64,000 nt of DNA from a virus, in IMG/VR virus record IMGVR_UViG_3300032722_000006, positions 81,284-145,283 of that record; one strand, written 5' to 3'. Positions within the stretch are counted from its first letter, which is position 1. The number at the start of each line of letters is the position of its first letter. Shown here piece after piece: positions 1-6,263 of the stretch. The translations under genes were made by a program, and so were the position numbers. Below the pieces are notes generated by a model that was given only the letters and a program-made list of their open reading frames with translations, was not told the DNA's origin and made no database searches.

Positions 1-177
1 ATCGAGCGCATCCAGCTGTGCCTGAGGCGACAAGCCCGTCCAGTGCTTCAGACGCTCGGTGCCCTCTTCCTGCTGGATCTTCCTGTGGTCGGGTCGGGGT
101 CCACCACCTGTGAACCTGCGATCAGTGTTCGTCCTCTTTGCTTGTCCCATCGTCTTCACCTGGTCCTTTCGTTCCAT
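1..177 (-). CDS. Hypothetical protein, N-terminal part, runs off the left edge
   Basis: An open frame of 59 codons starts at ATG 177 and has no stop before position 1. The N-terminus is basic and polar (MERKDQVKTMGQAKRT). It lies 3' of tRNA-Arg(UCU), separated by a short perfect hairpin. No family is recognised and the assignment rests only on the open frame and gene spacing. Confidence 0.45.
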   Translation of the reverse strand, partial: MERKDQVKTMGQAKRTNTDRRFTGGGPRPDHRKIQQEEGTERLKHWTGLSPQAQLDALD

Positions 178-183
178 CAGACA

Positions 184-202
184 CACGGTGACCATCACCG
201 TG
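184..202. repeat. Perfect inverted repeat
   Basis: CACGGTGA and TCACCGTG are separated by 3 nt. On the minus strand it lies between the 3' end of tRNA-Arg(UCU) and the next start codon, so it could be a processing hairpin, a weak terminator or an operator. There is no T-tract. Confidence 0.5.
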
Positions 203-205
203 CAG

Positions 206-280
206 CACCCTCGGCAGGATTCGAACCTGCGTTACTACAGCTTAGAAGGCTGCGGCCTAATCCGTTCGAGCCACGAGGGC
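206..280 (-). tRNA. tRNA-Arg (anticodon UCU)
   Basis: Cloverleaf on the minus strand: 7-bp acceptor stem with a G-U first pair, canonical T arm, and anticodon loop reading AGA as codon on the plus strand. CCA is not encoded. One of six arginine tRNAs in the window. Confidence 0.9.
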
Positions 281-284
281 ATTG

Positions 285-358
285 TCTTCACGGCAGGATT
301 CGAACCCGCGACCTCTCGCTTCGGAGGCGAGTGTTCTGTTCCGCTGAACTACATGAAG
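285..358 (-). tRNA. tRNA-Arg (anticodon CCG)
   Basis: Acceptor CTTCATG pairs with CGTGAAG. The anticodon stem CTCGC/GCGAG is perfect and the loop reads codon CGG. Discriminator A73. Four nucleotides from the preceding tRNA, so probably one precursor. Confidence 0.9.
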
Positions 359-362
359 ATTG

Positions 363-437
363 TCTCCTCGGAGGGATTCGAACCCCCGACACCCGGTTTA
401 GGAAACCGGAGTTCTATCCTGGCTGAACTACGAGGAG
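363..437 (-). tRNA. tRNA-Arg (anticodon CCU)
   Basis: Perfect acceptor CTCCTCG/CGAGGAG, T arm with canonical TTCGAAT loop, anticodon stem CCGGT/ACCGG and loop reading codon AGG. Discriminator A73. Confidence 0.93.
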
Positions 438-530
438 ATGAGAAAGCACTTTCACCTGCCGCCGATCCCTACGTGAGACAGCTCACGATCCGTGAACGGG
501 ACAAATTATGCTGCGGTTACTCATGCTATG

Positions 531-613
531 TGCCAACGGAGGGAGTTGCACCCTCACGCTCTTTCGAACGGCGGATTCTGAGTCCGCTGTGACTGCTGTT
601 CCACCACGTTGGC
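531..613 (-). tRNA. tRNA-Leu (anticodon CAG)
   Basis: Class II tRNA with a long variable arm. Acceptor GCCAACG/CGTTGGC is perfect, as is the anticodon stem GCGGA/TCCGC; the loop reads codon CTG. Confidence 0.93.
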
Positions 614-614
614 A

Positions 615-995
615 TTACGTGACCTTCTTGACCCTGCTGACCCACCACCTTCGAGCGAACCTTGAGACGAGATACGCTTCCGCGAGCCGCTTCGATCGCC
701 ACACCCTCTGTGCAAGAGCGCTGGGTGAGTACGATGACGTGACAGTGTATCCTTTCCTGAGACCGTATGCGATCGCTTCAGAATACAAGGCGAGTCCCAA
801 TCCTTTTCCTCTGTGCCCCTGATCGAGGTTTGAGTGCGTCTCGTACACCCTGACGGGATGACCCGCACAGTTTGCTGATGCTTCGACTACATTGACACTT
901 CCGATCTCCTTGCCGTTGAACTTTAGCTTCACGGTGTAGTCAGTGAAGTTTTCCTTAGGAGTGACGCTGATTGCGTATCCGGCCGGCAGCTGCAT
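615..995 (-). CDS. GNAT-family N-acetyltransferase
   Basis: A 126-residue protein whose second half carries the acetyl-CoA-binding signature of the GNAT fold: RGKGLGLALYSEAI at about residues 63-76, followed by a helix and a terminal strand. The substrate is unknown. The start was chosen at ATG 995 rather than the in-frame ATG at 1031 because a promoter (GTGCAA, 18 nt, TATGTT) ends 6 nt before it, predicting a leaderless mRNA. It follows the NADAR gene and ends 2 nt before tRNA-Leu(CAG). A role in modifying a host protein, tRNA or toxin is possible but not shown. Confidence 0.75.
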   Translation of the reverse strand: MQLPAGYAISVTPKENFTDYTVKLKFNGKEIGSVNVVEASANCAGHPVRVYETHSNLDQGHRGKGLGLALYSEAIAYGLRKGYTVTSSYSPSALAQRVWRSKRLAEAYLVSRFARRWWVSRVKKVT

Positions 996-1031
996 GAGAC
1001 CAACATACCACGTCGGTCTACGGATTTGCAC
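996..1031 (-). promoter_or_regulatory. Leaderless-type promoter of the GNAT gene
   Basis: GTGCAA, 18-nt spacer, TATGTT, then 6 nt to the ATG. It overlaps the end of the upstream NADAR gene. Confidence 0.7.
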
Positions 1032-1503
1032 TCTCTTCTTCGCTCCGACATTCCTCCCTAATTTCCATTAGAAGTCGCCCGAGCCAGTTCTGACCTACAC
1101 CTTTGTAAACGCCCCAGAACTTGTCACCCCACGTGTTACCCTCGACCAACGGGATATCTTCTGTCGCAAGTAACATTGACCTAAGAAGGGGGTTCTTGAA
1201 TTTTTCCTGCAGCAGATTCCGCATCACTGTCACCTTCTGTAGGTCCCAGTCAGTGGGTAGCTTGACAGAGTAACCGAGCTTTTTTGCAATGCCCGGTGAC
1301 GCTGCTTCGCGGATCATCTTCTTCGTCACCGGGTCGGATGACTTCGCCGCCTGGTACGCATGCTCCACTGTTGGGTAACGATCACCGTCGACCCAAATTG
1401 ATGCTGCGTAGAAATTGCTCAAGAACCCAAACTCACCTCTGAAGTGATCGATTTCTACGGGTTTCTCTGACGGAAGCTGCGGTTGGCGTGTTTCGTCGCT
1501 CAT
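1018..1503 (-). CDS. NADAR-family protein (YbiA-like)
   Basis: A 161-residue protein matching the NADAR/YbiA fold from about residue 12: the FLSNFY motif, then PTVEHAYQAAK with the conserved Glu-His, a central KVTVMRNLLQEKF helix and the terminal GDKFWGV...NWLGRLLMEIR block. Family members are N-glycosidases of ADP-ribose-like substrates, and some remove ADP-ribose from guanine in DNA. In a phage this could reverse DarT-type ADP-ribosylation defence or recycle NAD metabolites (inference). The start at 1503 overlaps the upstream stop as ATGA, so the two genes are translationally coupled. Confidence 0.88.
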   Translation of the reverse strand: MSDETRQPQLPSEKPVEIDHFRGEFGFLSNFYAASIWVDGDRYPTVEHAYQAAKSSDPVTKKMIREAASPGIAKKLGYSVKLPTDWDLQKVTVMRNLLQEKFKNPLLRSMLLATEDIPLVEGNTWGDKFWGVYKGVGQNWLGRLLMEIREECRSEEESANP

Positions 1504-2039
1504 CTGCTTCTTGTGACCTCTTCGCAAACGCTGACGTCATCTTCTTCATCGAGTTCCGTCGCCATGAGCGCCTGGATCCTCGAACCGTCGCCCCAATGGA
1601 TCTTGGCAACGTTGTCAGTCGCGTTGTGACAGTGACCGTGTGTGTAAGCAGTCAGAAGGTTGCTGTTCTTCATGCCTGCCTTCTGGCAGGCGGCAATGCT
1701 TTCGTCGAGATGGTGCAATGCGACGGCGGCTTGCTTCGAGACGTCAGGTGAACACAAAGCTGCTTTTTCTTGATCGTTGAACGGGTGGACCTGGAATGCG
1801 CCGAGTGCCTCGCCATGATCGCCTCTGACCTTGCATGAAACTACATCATCACGCCACCCACCGGTTTCCCATCGAGCGATCTTGATCAAGGTCTCGACCT
1901 TCTGAGGATCTGTCGTCGTTTGCACGATCGCATCGACGACATTTGTCATCGTGTGAAAATCGTAAGGACCCCAGTTAGAATTCCACGTGCTGTCTGTCAG
2001 GTTCATTGCGAAGATGAGGGCTGCCGTGGCTAGATTCAT
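1500..2039 (-). CDS. Secreted lytic transglycosylase/lysozyme-like protein
   Basis: A 179-residue protein with an N-terminal hydrophobic stretch (NLATAALIFAMNL) resembling a signal peptide. The body has an SLT/lysozyme-like pattern: catalytic-type Glu in ARWETGG at about residue 60, then GEALGAFQVHP and an Ala-rich helix (SKQAAVALHHLDESIAAC). It is probably a peptidoglycan-cleaving enzyme for entry or lysis. The start at 2039 gives the signal peptide; upstream ATGs would add a basic tail. Family assignment is by motif only. Confidence 0.62.
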   Translation of the reverse strand: MNLATAALIFAMNLTDSTWNSNWGPYDFHTMTNVVDAIVQTTTDPQKVETLIKIARWETGGWRDDVVSCKVRGDHGEALGAFQVHPFNDQEKAALCSPDVSKQAAVALHHLDESIAACQKAGMKNSNLLTAYTHGHCHNATDNVAKIHWGDGSRIQALMATELDEEDDVSVCEEVTRSR

Positions 2040-2144
2040 TCTTGTGTAGACTCCATGATGCCGGCGAGATAGGTGCCGACACCCCGTCATTATACTTCAC
2101 CTGTAAAAAATGTTTCACTGCCATGTGTTCATGATGAATAATTG

Positions 2145-2218
2145 TCTCCTCGGTGGGATTCGAACCCACGACCTCCGGCTTCGCAGACCGGTGCTCTAAT
2201 CCGCTGAGCTACGGGGAG
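2145..2218 (-). tRNA. tRNA-Arg (anticodon GCG)
   Basis: T arm GTGGG/CCCAC is perfect. Anticodon stem CCGGT/GCCGG has one wobble and the loop reads codon CGC. The acceptor has one mismatch (position 5). Discriminator A73. Confidence 0.88.
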
Positions 2219-2687
2219 ATGATGTTATGAGCCTCCACGGGATATTCGCCTTGACGACGCGGTCTAGCATGTCTGCTGTTCCGCGACTGTCCTGGACGTT
2301 ATTGTGAAATGCTACGCAAACATCGATGGGCTCTTCTGCCTTGTGTTCTTTGTCAAGCATCTGCTGGTTTCTGATGGGACCCGCAGCGTTCTTGAACTGA
2401 ATCCAATCAGCAGGATACGCTCTGACCTCAAAGTCCAACGCTTCTGCAACTGCAGCACAGATGATGTCCGCACCCTTGCATGCACCGTGAACTAGGATTG
2501 TGCCGGGCCTGTAGCCCTTCAGAACCTCAACGACTGAGGTGATGTCTGACCACTCCCTGTCACCGGTGACGAGAATTTTCTTGATGATCGTCTCGGAAGG
2601 TATGGTTCGACGCTCCTCATCGTCACGACGCTCGTGATAACGACGTTCGACTTTCTCACGACGAATTTTGCCTGTTCTTTGTTTCAT
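2196..2687 (-). CDS. SLOG-superfamily protein (DUF2493/YspA-like)
   Basis: A 163-residue protein with a charged N-terminal tail (residues 1-30) followed by a Rossmann-like SLOG domain: ILVTGDREWSD, then LVHGACKGADIICAAVAEAL and a terminal GTADMLDRVVKANIPW. The GxRxW and GG/GA-KGAD motifs are those of YspA-type nucleotide-binding proteins thought to sense or cleave nucleotide derivatives. It starts just after the 3' end of tRNA-Arg(ACG). Its last eight codons run into the 5' part of tRNA-Arg(GCG), and the stop lies in that tRNA's D arm. Confidence 0.8.
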   Translation of the reverse strand: MKQRTGKIRREKVERRYHERRDDEERRTIPSETIIKKILVTGDREWSDITSVVEVLKGYRPGTILVHGACKGADIICAAVAEALDFEVRAYPADWIQFKNAAGPIRNQQMLDKEHKAEEPIDVCVAFHNNVQDSRGTADMLDRVVKANIPWRLITSSPRSSAD

Positions 2688-2689
2688 GG

Positions 2690-2764
2690 TCTCCCTGGAG
2701 GGATTCGAACCCCCGACCTTCACGTTCGTAGCGTGCTGCTCTGTCCGGGCTGAGCTACAAGGAG
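2690..2764 (-). tRNA. tRNA-Arg (anticodon ACG)
   Basis: Acceptor CTCCTTG/CAGGGAG with one wobble, canonical T loop, anticodon loop reading codon CGT. Decoding CGC/CGA too would require A34-to-inosine editing by a host TadA. Confidence 0.88.
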
Positions 2765-2771
2765 ATGATTT

Positions 2772-2978
2772 TCAACGAATGTCGAGTTCAGAAAGTTTGA
2801 CACAACTAACGTCGCCGTCGGAGTGGTACCACCCGTCTTCTGACCATTCAACGATGACGTATTCTGGGCCTTTCTTCGAAAGGGCGATGATCGTGCAACC
2901 ACCGACCTGTTTAGGTCCACAGCACAAATCACGTAGGAATGCATGTTGACCGATGAGCGTCTTTTTCTTGCCTAACAT
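2772..2978 (-). CDS. Small hypothetical protein
   Basis: A 68-residue protein beginning MLGKKKTLIGQHAFL. It has no recognised domain; the centre is beta-rich (CTIIAL..YVIVEW). The start at 2978 rather than 2996 is dictated by a canonical promoter ending 6 nt upstream. It precedes tRNA-Arg(ACG). Confidence 0.65.
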   Translation of the reverse strand: MLGKKKTLIGQHAFLRDLCCGPKQVGGCTIIALSKKGPEYVIVEWSEDGWYHSDGDVSCVKLSELDIR

Positions 2979-3014
2979 GTGACGATCGTACATCATCAGA
3001 CAGATGAATTACAC
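2979..3014 (-). promoter_or_regulatory. Leaderless-type promoter
   Basis: GTGTAA, 18 nt, TACGAT, 6 nt, ATG 2978. Confidence 0.75.
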
Positions 3015-3022
3015 TCTTGCGT

Positions 3023-3066
3023 CCTGGTGATGGGATTCGGACCCACTACCATTTACGTGACACGTG
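3023..3066 (-). pseudogene. Possible 3'-half remnant of a tRNA
   Basis: A T-arm-like segment (ATGGG, 7-nt loop, CCCAC on the plus strand) is preceded by an acceptor-like strand, but no anticodon arm, D arm or 5' acceptor strand can be paired. The homology stops where the plus-strand HNH gene begins. Confidence 0.35.
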
Positions 3067-3082
3067 TTGTATATTCGTATAC

Positions 3083-3643
3083 ATGAACACTTGCCTAGAA
3101 TGTCACACAGATACGTATAACGCTATGTTTTGTTCACGAAAATGTGCGGTTACGTTCAATAATCGTGGTGTTCAACACAACAAGGTCAAACCAAGAAATT
3201 GCGCAAAGTGCGGTGACGTTTATTTCAACGTTTGCGGTCGACGTTCTCGCCTCTGCGTGAAATGCAGAGAAGAATTTGATAACAGAAGCGATGAGATTGA
3301 CAATCGAACGTTGCGTTTCTATTGGGATAAGACAGGGCAAATAAGCTCTCCTGCAACGTTTCACGAGGTACGACATCACGCCAACAGGCGAAACAAACAC
3401 CGTCTTCAAGCATGTCAACGATGTGGTTATTCAAAACACATCGAGTATGCACACATCAAACCCATAATCAGCTTTGATCTTGATACACCGATCAAGATCG
3501 TCAACGCTGAATCGAACATTCTGCTCTTGTGTCCAAATTGTCATTGGGAATTTGATAATGGACATCTAAAACTTGTGCCGGGAATGGGACTCGAACCCAC
3601 GCATGTCACTGCTTATGAAACAGCCGCTCTGCCTCTGAGCTAA
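3083..3643 (+). CDS. HNH homing endonuclease with zinc-finger N-terminus
   Basis: A 186-residue protein on the strand opposite to its neighbours. It starts with a run of CxxC pairs (CLECH, CSRKC, CAKCG, CVKCREE), then an HNH-like core: CQRCGY, EYAHIKPI and LLLCPNCHWEF near residues 112-163. Such genes are mobile and typically cut a site near their insertion point. The domain ends near LKL and the frame then continues antisense through the tRNA-Met gene to a TAA, so the last 18 or so residues are tRNA-derived. The start at ATG 3083 follows TATATT by 7 nt. Confidence 0.82.
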   Translation: MNTCLECHTDTYNAMFCSRKCAVTFNNRGVQHNKVKPRNCAKCGDVYFNVCGRRSRLCVKCREEFDNRSDEIDNRTLRFYWDKTGQISSPATFHEVRHHANRRNKHRLQACQRCGYSKHIEYAHIKPIISFDLDTPIKIVNAESNILLLCPNCHWEFDNGHLKLVPGMGLEPTHVTAYETAALPLS

Positions 3644-3649
3644 CCCGGC
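3576..3649 (-). tRNA. tRNA with CAU anticodon (elongator Met or Ile2)
   Basis: T arm with TTCGAGT loop, anticodon stem GCTGT/GCAGT with two G-U pairs, and loop reading codon ATG. It lacks initiator features, so it is elongator Met or a lysidine-modified Ile tRNA. The 3' part of the HNH gene overlaps it antisense. Confidence 0.85.
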
Positions 3650-3756
3650 ATGATGGGACGTAACCACCACGCCCCCACCACATTCTCGCTTTCACCTTCA
3701 ACGTTGGTGTACGTTTTCCGCATATTCAATTTGCGAATCAGACGGTTACTCGCTCG

Positions 3757-3839
3757 TACACCCAGAGGGACTCGAACCCCCACGCCCTTTCGGGCACTGC
3801 AGCCTAAGTGCAGCACGTCTACCATTCCGCCATGAGTGC
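3757..3839 (-). tRNA. tRNA-Leu (anticodon UAG)
   Basis: Class II tRNA with a long variable arm (GCCC..GGGC). Anticodon stem CTGCA/TGCAG is perfect and the loop reads codon CTA. Discriminator A73. Confidence 0.92.
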
Positions 3840-3934
3840 ATGCAGGGGATTCTATGAACCCCTGTCAATGACGCGATCATCCGTTGTCATTAACTAGCGA
3901 CGATCATTGTCGATGATGACGATCGTCGTTATTG

Positions 3935-4007
3935 TGCCCCCGGAAGGAATTGCACCTTCGACATCCGGTTTCGAAGACCGGCGTTCTTTCTGCTGAACTA
4001 CGGGGGC
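3935..4007 (-). tRNA. tRNA-Arg (anticodon UCG)
   Basis: Perfect acceptor GCCCCCG/CGGGGGC, T arm GAAGG/CCTTC, anticodon stem CCGGT/ACCGG, loop reading codon CGA. Its 5' end directly abuts the 3' end of the RNase P RNA. Confidence 0.92.
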
Positions 4008-4358
4008 GTGGGTGGTACGTAAGCGGGATTTTGTCTAGGATGATCATTCCTCTGTGATGTGTGTCACCACACATCTATAGCAACAACCCGCATGCTCGGG
4101 CGAACAGCCCTCAAACGCACACTGTTTGTCTTGCTCCGGGAGGGACCCCTTACCGTCTGCATTGCTGCATTCGTGGTGGGCTCTTACTCCACCGTTTCAC
4201 CATCACCTGATCCTCTTTTGTGAGGCCATCGGCTGTCTTTTCTCTGTTGAGTCTTCCGTCACCTTGCGATGCCCAGTCGTTAGCTGGTTCCCTGTTCTAT
4301 GGAGTCCCGACTTTCCTCTGCGCGTATAGTACGCAGCGATCATCTTTCTCCACCCCTG
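4008..4358 (-). ncRNA. rnpB: RNase P RNA (bacterial type A), phage-encoded
   Basis: The minus strand reads as a bacterial RNase P RNA of about 350 nt. In order: P1 5' strand (GGGGTGG) near 4356; the universally conserved block GAGGAAAGTC at about 4309-4318, followed by GGGACTCCATAG and ACAGGGAACCAG as in E. coli M1; CAACAGAGA; GCCGATGGCC; GATCAGGTGATGGTGAAA; GGTGGAGTAAGAGCCCACC; CCCGGAGCAAGAC; a GAGCATG segment before ATAGATG; and the 3' conserved GACAAAATCCCGCTTAC at about 4019-4035, ending in CCACCC that closes P1. It is the catalytic RNA that matures tRNA 5' ends. It sits between tRNA-Leu(CAA) and tRNA-Arg(UCG) with only 0-2 nt on each side, so processing of the flanking tRNAs would also define its own ends. 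No protein subunit (rnpA) is seen, so the host protein is probably used. Confidence 0.95.
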
Positions 4359-4441
4359 TGCCATCGGAGGGAATTGCACCCTCACACCCTCGCGGGCGCC
4401 GGAGTTTGAAACCGGTGTGTCTGCTGTTTCACCACGATGGC
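4359..4441 (-). tRNA. tRNA-Leu (anticodon CAA)
   Basis: Class II tRNA; acceptor GCCATCG/CGATGGC and T arm GAGGG/CCCTC are perfect. The loop reads codon TTG; the innermost anticodon-stem pair is A-A. It lies directly 5' of the RNase P RNA. Confidence 0.9.
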
Positions 4442-4535
4442 ATTACTTTTTCGTTTAGATTCTGAAATTTGTTTTCGAGTTTCAATTGTATGTTTTCTTC
4501 CTCGAAATCTGTGTGTTCCGGTGATAGAGTGACAA

Positions 4536-5042
4536 TTAGGACACAAATATTCGAGGCTTGCCCGATCCCACCCATGCGTTGATTTTCACTTTTTCCCATT
4601 GTTCTGGTGGACTACCGTTCTTGCCTAGCTGCAGGATGTTCATTGTCCTGTGCCAACCTTCGTACAATTCGTACCCGTCCACCCTCTTGATCACGATGAT
4701 CGGTTCGTTCTTTCCTGTTGAGACCGCGAGTTCCTTGTGCCTTGCCATTCGTTCTTCGTCATTGTGAACTTCGTATGGATTTATCGCACCAAATTGTCTC
4801 TCGAGGATGCGCCTGCGTGTGTCTGGAGCGAAGTCACTCAAGTTGACTATGATGACCTGTTGATGCCAATTGAGGCGATCGAATGCCTTGTACAGGGGAT
4901 GTTCACCCATCCCAGTCCTATAGAAATCGTGTAGTACGTATTCAGGGATGTTTGGGTACTTCCTGCGAAGTTCCTTGTAGAGACCTTTCCATCTCATCTC
5001 AATGATCAGGCTGATCGCCTCACGAAGCAACGTCAACGACAT
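4536..5042 (-). CDS. ParB/Srx-like domain protein with N-terminal tag-like helix
   Basis: A 168-residue protein. The N-terminus MSLTLLREAISLIIEMR resembles the short amphipathic tag on other genes of this phage. The C-terminal half resembles ParB-like nuclease/sulfiredoxin folds: EPIIVIKRVDGYELYEGWHRTMNIL, with the conserved G-W/H-R where ParB has GE.R. The start lies 5 nt after an ATAGTTA element shared with the tagged genes, which suggests late expression. DNA-binding, nicking or ATP-using activity cannot be told apart from sequence alone. Confidence 0.65.
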   Translation of the reverse strand: MSLTLLREAISLIIEMRWKGLYKELRRKYPNIPEYVLHDFYRTGMGEHPLYKAFDRLNWHQQVIIVNLSDFAPDTRRRILERQFGAINPYEVHNDEERMARHKELAVSTGKNEPIIVIKRVDGYELYEGWHRTMNILQLGKNGSPPEQWEKVKINAWVGSGKPRIFVS

Positions 5043-5047
5043 GTCAG

Positions 5048-5054
5048 TAACTAT
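5048..5054 (-). promoter_or_regulatory. Late-type promoter element ATAGTTA
   Basis: GAATAGTTAC lies 5 nt before ATG 5042. The same 10-mer precedes the genes starting at 8869 and 33935. Confidence 0.55.
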
Positions 5055-5058
5055 TCTG

Positions 5059-5142
5059 TGTCATCGAGGGGACTCGAACCCCTACGGCCTTTCGGCCACA
5101 AGCACCTCAAGCTTGCGCGGCTACCAATTACGCCACGATGAC
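5059..5142 (-). tRNA. tRNA-Leu (anticodon GAG)
   Basis: Class II tRNA; acceptor GTCATCG/CGATGAC and anticodon stem CAAGC/GCTTG are perfect. The loop reads codon CTC. Confidence 0.92.
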
Positions 5143-5222
5143 ATTGGAGGAGGGAATCTGGTCGCCTCCCTCCGAGGGCGTTTTATGCTGATCGTCAGCA
5201 ATTTCTTGCCTCCCAGGCCAGG

Positions 5223-5305
5223 TGCTATCGAGGGGAGTTGCACCCCTACGCCCTTTTGGGCACAACGTTCTCACCGTTGCGTGACTGCTGTTCCACCACG
5301 ATAGC
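5223..5305 (-). tRNA. tRNA-Leu-like, class II (anticodon GAG by alignment)
   Basis: Acceptor GCTATCG/CGATAGC, T arm AGGGG/CCCCT and anticodon stem CAACG/CGTTG are perfect. The loop places CTC as codon with U33 but an unusual G32. The D arm closely matches tRNA-Leu(CAG) at 531-613, so it is a duplicated leucine tRNA with an altered loop. Confidence 0.75.
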
Positions 5306-5317
5306 GTGTGATGTCTG

Positions 5318-5392
5318 TGACCCCAACGGGATTCGAACCCGTGTTCCCTGCTTGAAAGGCAGGTCGCCTAGGCCTCTAGCATTGATGGGGCC
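5318..5392 (-). tRNA. tRNA-Glu (anticodon UUC)
   Basis: Acceptor GGCCCCA/TGGGGTC with one wobble, T arm ACGGG/CCCGT, anticodon stem CCTGC/GCAGG, loop reading codon GAA. Confidence 0.9.
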
Positions 5393-5466
5393 ATTTTCCA
5401 CCTGCTACTGCTCAGCTTTTTTCGGCCTGCCGTAGCTTTCCGGGTGATGGAAACCGTTGATTTGGT

Positions 5467-5517
5467 GACAATGCGAAGTTCGTTTTCCGTTCAAATTCGG
5501 TGTCCTTTCGCATTGTC
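5467..5517 (-). other. Long stem-loop between tRNAs
   Basis: An 11-bp perfect inverted repeat (GACAATGCGAA / TTCGCATTGTC) encloses about 29 nt in the otherwise gene-free 5393-5519 interval. It could be a small structured RNA or a spacer that guides precursor processing. Confidence 0.45.
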
Positions 5518-5519
5518 GG

Positions 5520-5594
5520 GGTGACTGACGGGATTCGAACCCGCGAATATCCGATTCACAGTCGGACGCCTTAGGCCTCTTGGCTACAGCCACC
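5520..5594 (-). tRNA. tRNA-His (anticodon GUG)
   Basis: The loop reads codon CAC. It has the histidine identity pair: an encoded G at position -1 opposite C73. Acceptor GTGGCTG/CAGTCAC has one G-U pair. Confidence 0.93.
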
Positions 5595-5602
5595 ATGAAA
5601 CA

Positions 5603-5701
5603 CTACTTCTTCTTGTTCTTCTTTTCGAACTGATCCTTGTAGACGTACATTGCAACGACAACGATGACGACGGCTGCAGCAATCTTGAGTTTGTTGTTCA
5701 T
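5603..5701 (-). CDS. Small single-pass membrane protein
   Basis: A 32-residue protein: MNNKLKIAAAVVIVVVAMYV forms one transmembrane helix, followed by a Lys-rich tail ending KKNKKK. It is too short for ordinary gene calling but is preceded by a full promoter, GTGTAC, 18 nt, TATGTT, 6 nt, ATG. Possibly an inner-membrane effector or holin-like peptide; its function is unknown. Confidence 0.65.
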   Translation of the reverse strand: MNNKLKIAAAVVIVVVAMYVYKDQFEKKNKKK

Positions 5702-5737
5702 ATAGAGAACATACCACACCGGCTGGTGTTAGTACAC
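5702..5737 (-). promoter_or_regulatory. Leaderless-type promoter
   Basis: GTGTAC, 18 nt, TATGTT, 6 nt, ATG 5701. Confidence 0.65.
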
Positions 5738-5742
5738 TCAGG

Positions 5743-5814
5743 AGCTGACGAAGGGATTCGAACCCTCACACGGGACTTTACAGGAGTCCAACCCGACCGT
5801 TGGGCGACATCAGC
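5743..5814 (-). tRNA. tRNA-Thr (anticodon UGU), C33
   Basis: Acceptor GCTGATG/CGTCAGC; perfect anticodon stem GGACT/AGTCC with loop CCTGTAA. Position 33 is C instead of U, and position 73 is U, both shared with the two other Thr tRNAs here. A one-base shift would give Tyr(GUA), but the stem pairing favours Thr. Confidence 0.75.
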
Positions 5815-5824
5815 ACGTACCTTT

Positions 5825-5898
5825 CACTTTCGCTCAGGACTTGAACCTGATCTTAGGCTTGGACAGCCCCGTGCAACCGTTACACTAGCCTCAAGAGT
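5825..5898 (-). tRNA. Degenerate tRNA, perhaps Gly (UCC)
   Basis: D arm and T loop (TTCAAGT) are recognisable, but the acceptor stem has a mismatch and the anticodon stem is imperfect. The best reading gives codon GGA. It may be a decaying gene. Confidence 0.5.
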
Positions 5899-5908
5899 TA
5901 CTCAGTCG

Positions 5909-5987
5909 TGGTCCCAGAGGGATTCGAACCCTCACGCATTCGCAGCGATTTTTAAGATCGCCGTGTCTACCGTTCCACCATGAGACC
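5909..5987 (-). tRNA. tRNA-Leu (anticodon UAA)
   Basis: Class II tRNA; acceptor GGTCTCA/TGGGACC with one wobble, perfect anticodon stem GCGAT/ATCGC, loop reading codon TTA. Confidence 0.92.
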
Positions 5988-6005
5988 AGGTTCATCTCTT
6001 TCACC

Positions 6006-6092
6006 TGCATTCGATGGGACTCGAACCCATAAGCCTCGTCAGAGGCGCCAGCCTTTTTGTCGGCCCGCGTATGCCATTTCCGCCACGAATAT
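6006..6092 (-). tRNA. Class II tRNA, Leu-like, anticodon unclear
   Basis: The D arm (GTGGCGGAAATGGCA) and a long variable arm (GCCTC/GAGGC) are typical of leucine tRNAs, and the T arm ATGGG/CCCAT is perfect. The anticodon arm contains an A5 run without U33, so decoding (possibly CUU) cannot be assigned; the first acceptor pair is A-C. Confidence 0.6.
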
Positions 6093-6111
6093 TGATGGTT
6101 ACTTGAAACGG

Positions 6112-6184
6112 AGCGGATGACGGGATTCGAACCCGTGTGTCCAGAGTGGCGCTCTGGTGCCTGAAACCTCTCGGCCACACCCGC
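6112..6184 (-). tRNA. tRNA-Gly (anticodon GCC), C33
   Basis: Acceptor GCGGGTG/CATCCGC, T arm ACGGG/CCCGT and anticodon stem CCAGA/TCTGG are sound, and U73 fits glycine. The loop GCGCCAC has C33 instead of U33. Confidence 0.8.
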
Positions 6185-6188
6185 ATGG

Positions 6189-6261
6189 AGCTGACGATGG
6201 GACTCGAACCCATGTGTTCCTCTTTACCGAAGAGGGGCGCCTGCCTCTGCGCTACGTCAGC
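6189..6261 (-). tRNA. tRNA-Thr (anticodon GGU), C33
   Basis: Perfect acceptor GCTGACG/CGTCAGC and anticodon stem CCTCT/AGAGG; loop TCGGTAA has C33. Discriminator U73. Confidence 0.85.
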
Positions 6262-6263
6262 GT

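Noticed and set aside
59-592. Frames on the plus strand through the first tRNA cluster
   Set aside because: They contain the repeated translation of the T-arm complement (GFEP-type peptides) and are artefacts of tRNA genes on the other strand; the same holds for many frames in 5-9.5 kb and 26-29.7 kb.
3023-3649. tRNA intron interrupted by the HNH gene
   Set aside because: The 3' half-like sequence at 3023 has no matching 5' half on the other side of the HNH gene; the downstream tRNA-Met is complete by itself.
5743-5814. tRNA-Tyr(GUA) reading of this tRNA
   Set aside because: A one-base shift gives CTGTAAA, but breaks the perfect five-pair stem; the acceptor and U73 match the other Thr tRNAs, and a proper class II Tyr tRNA is at 29211.
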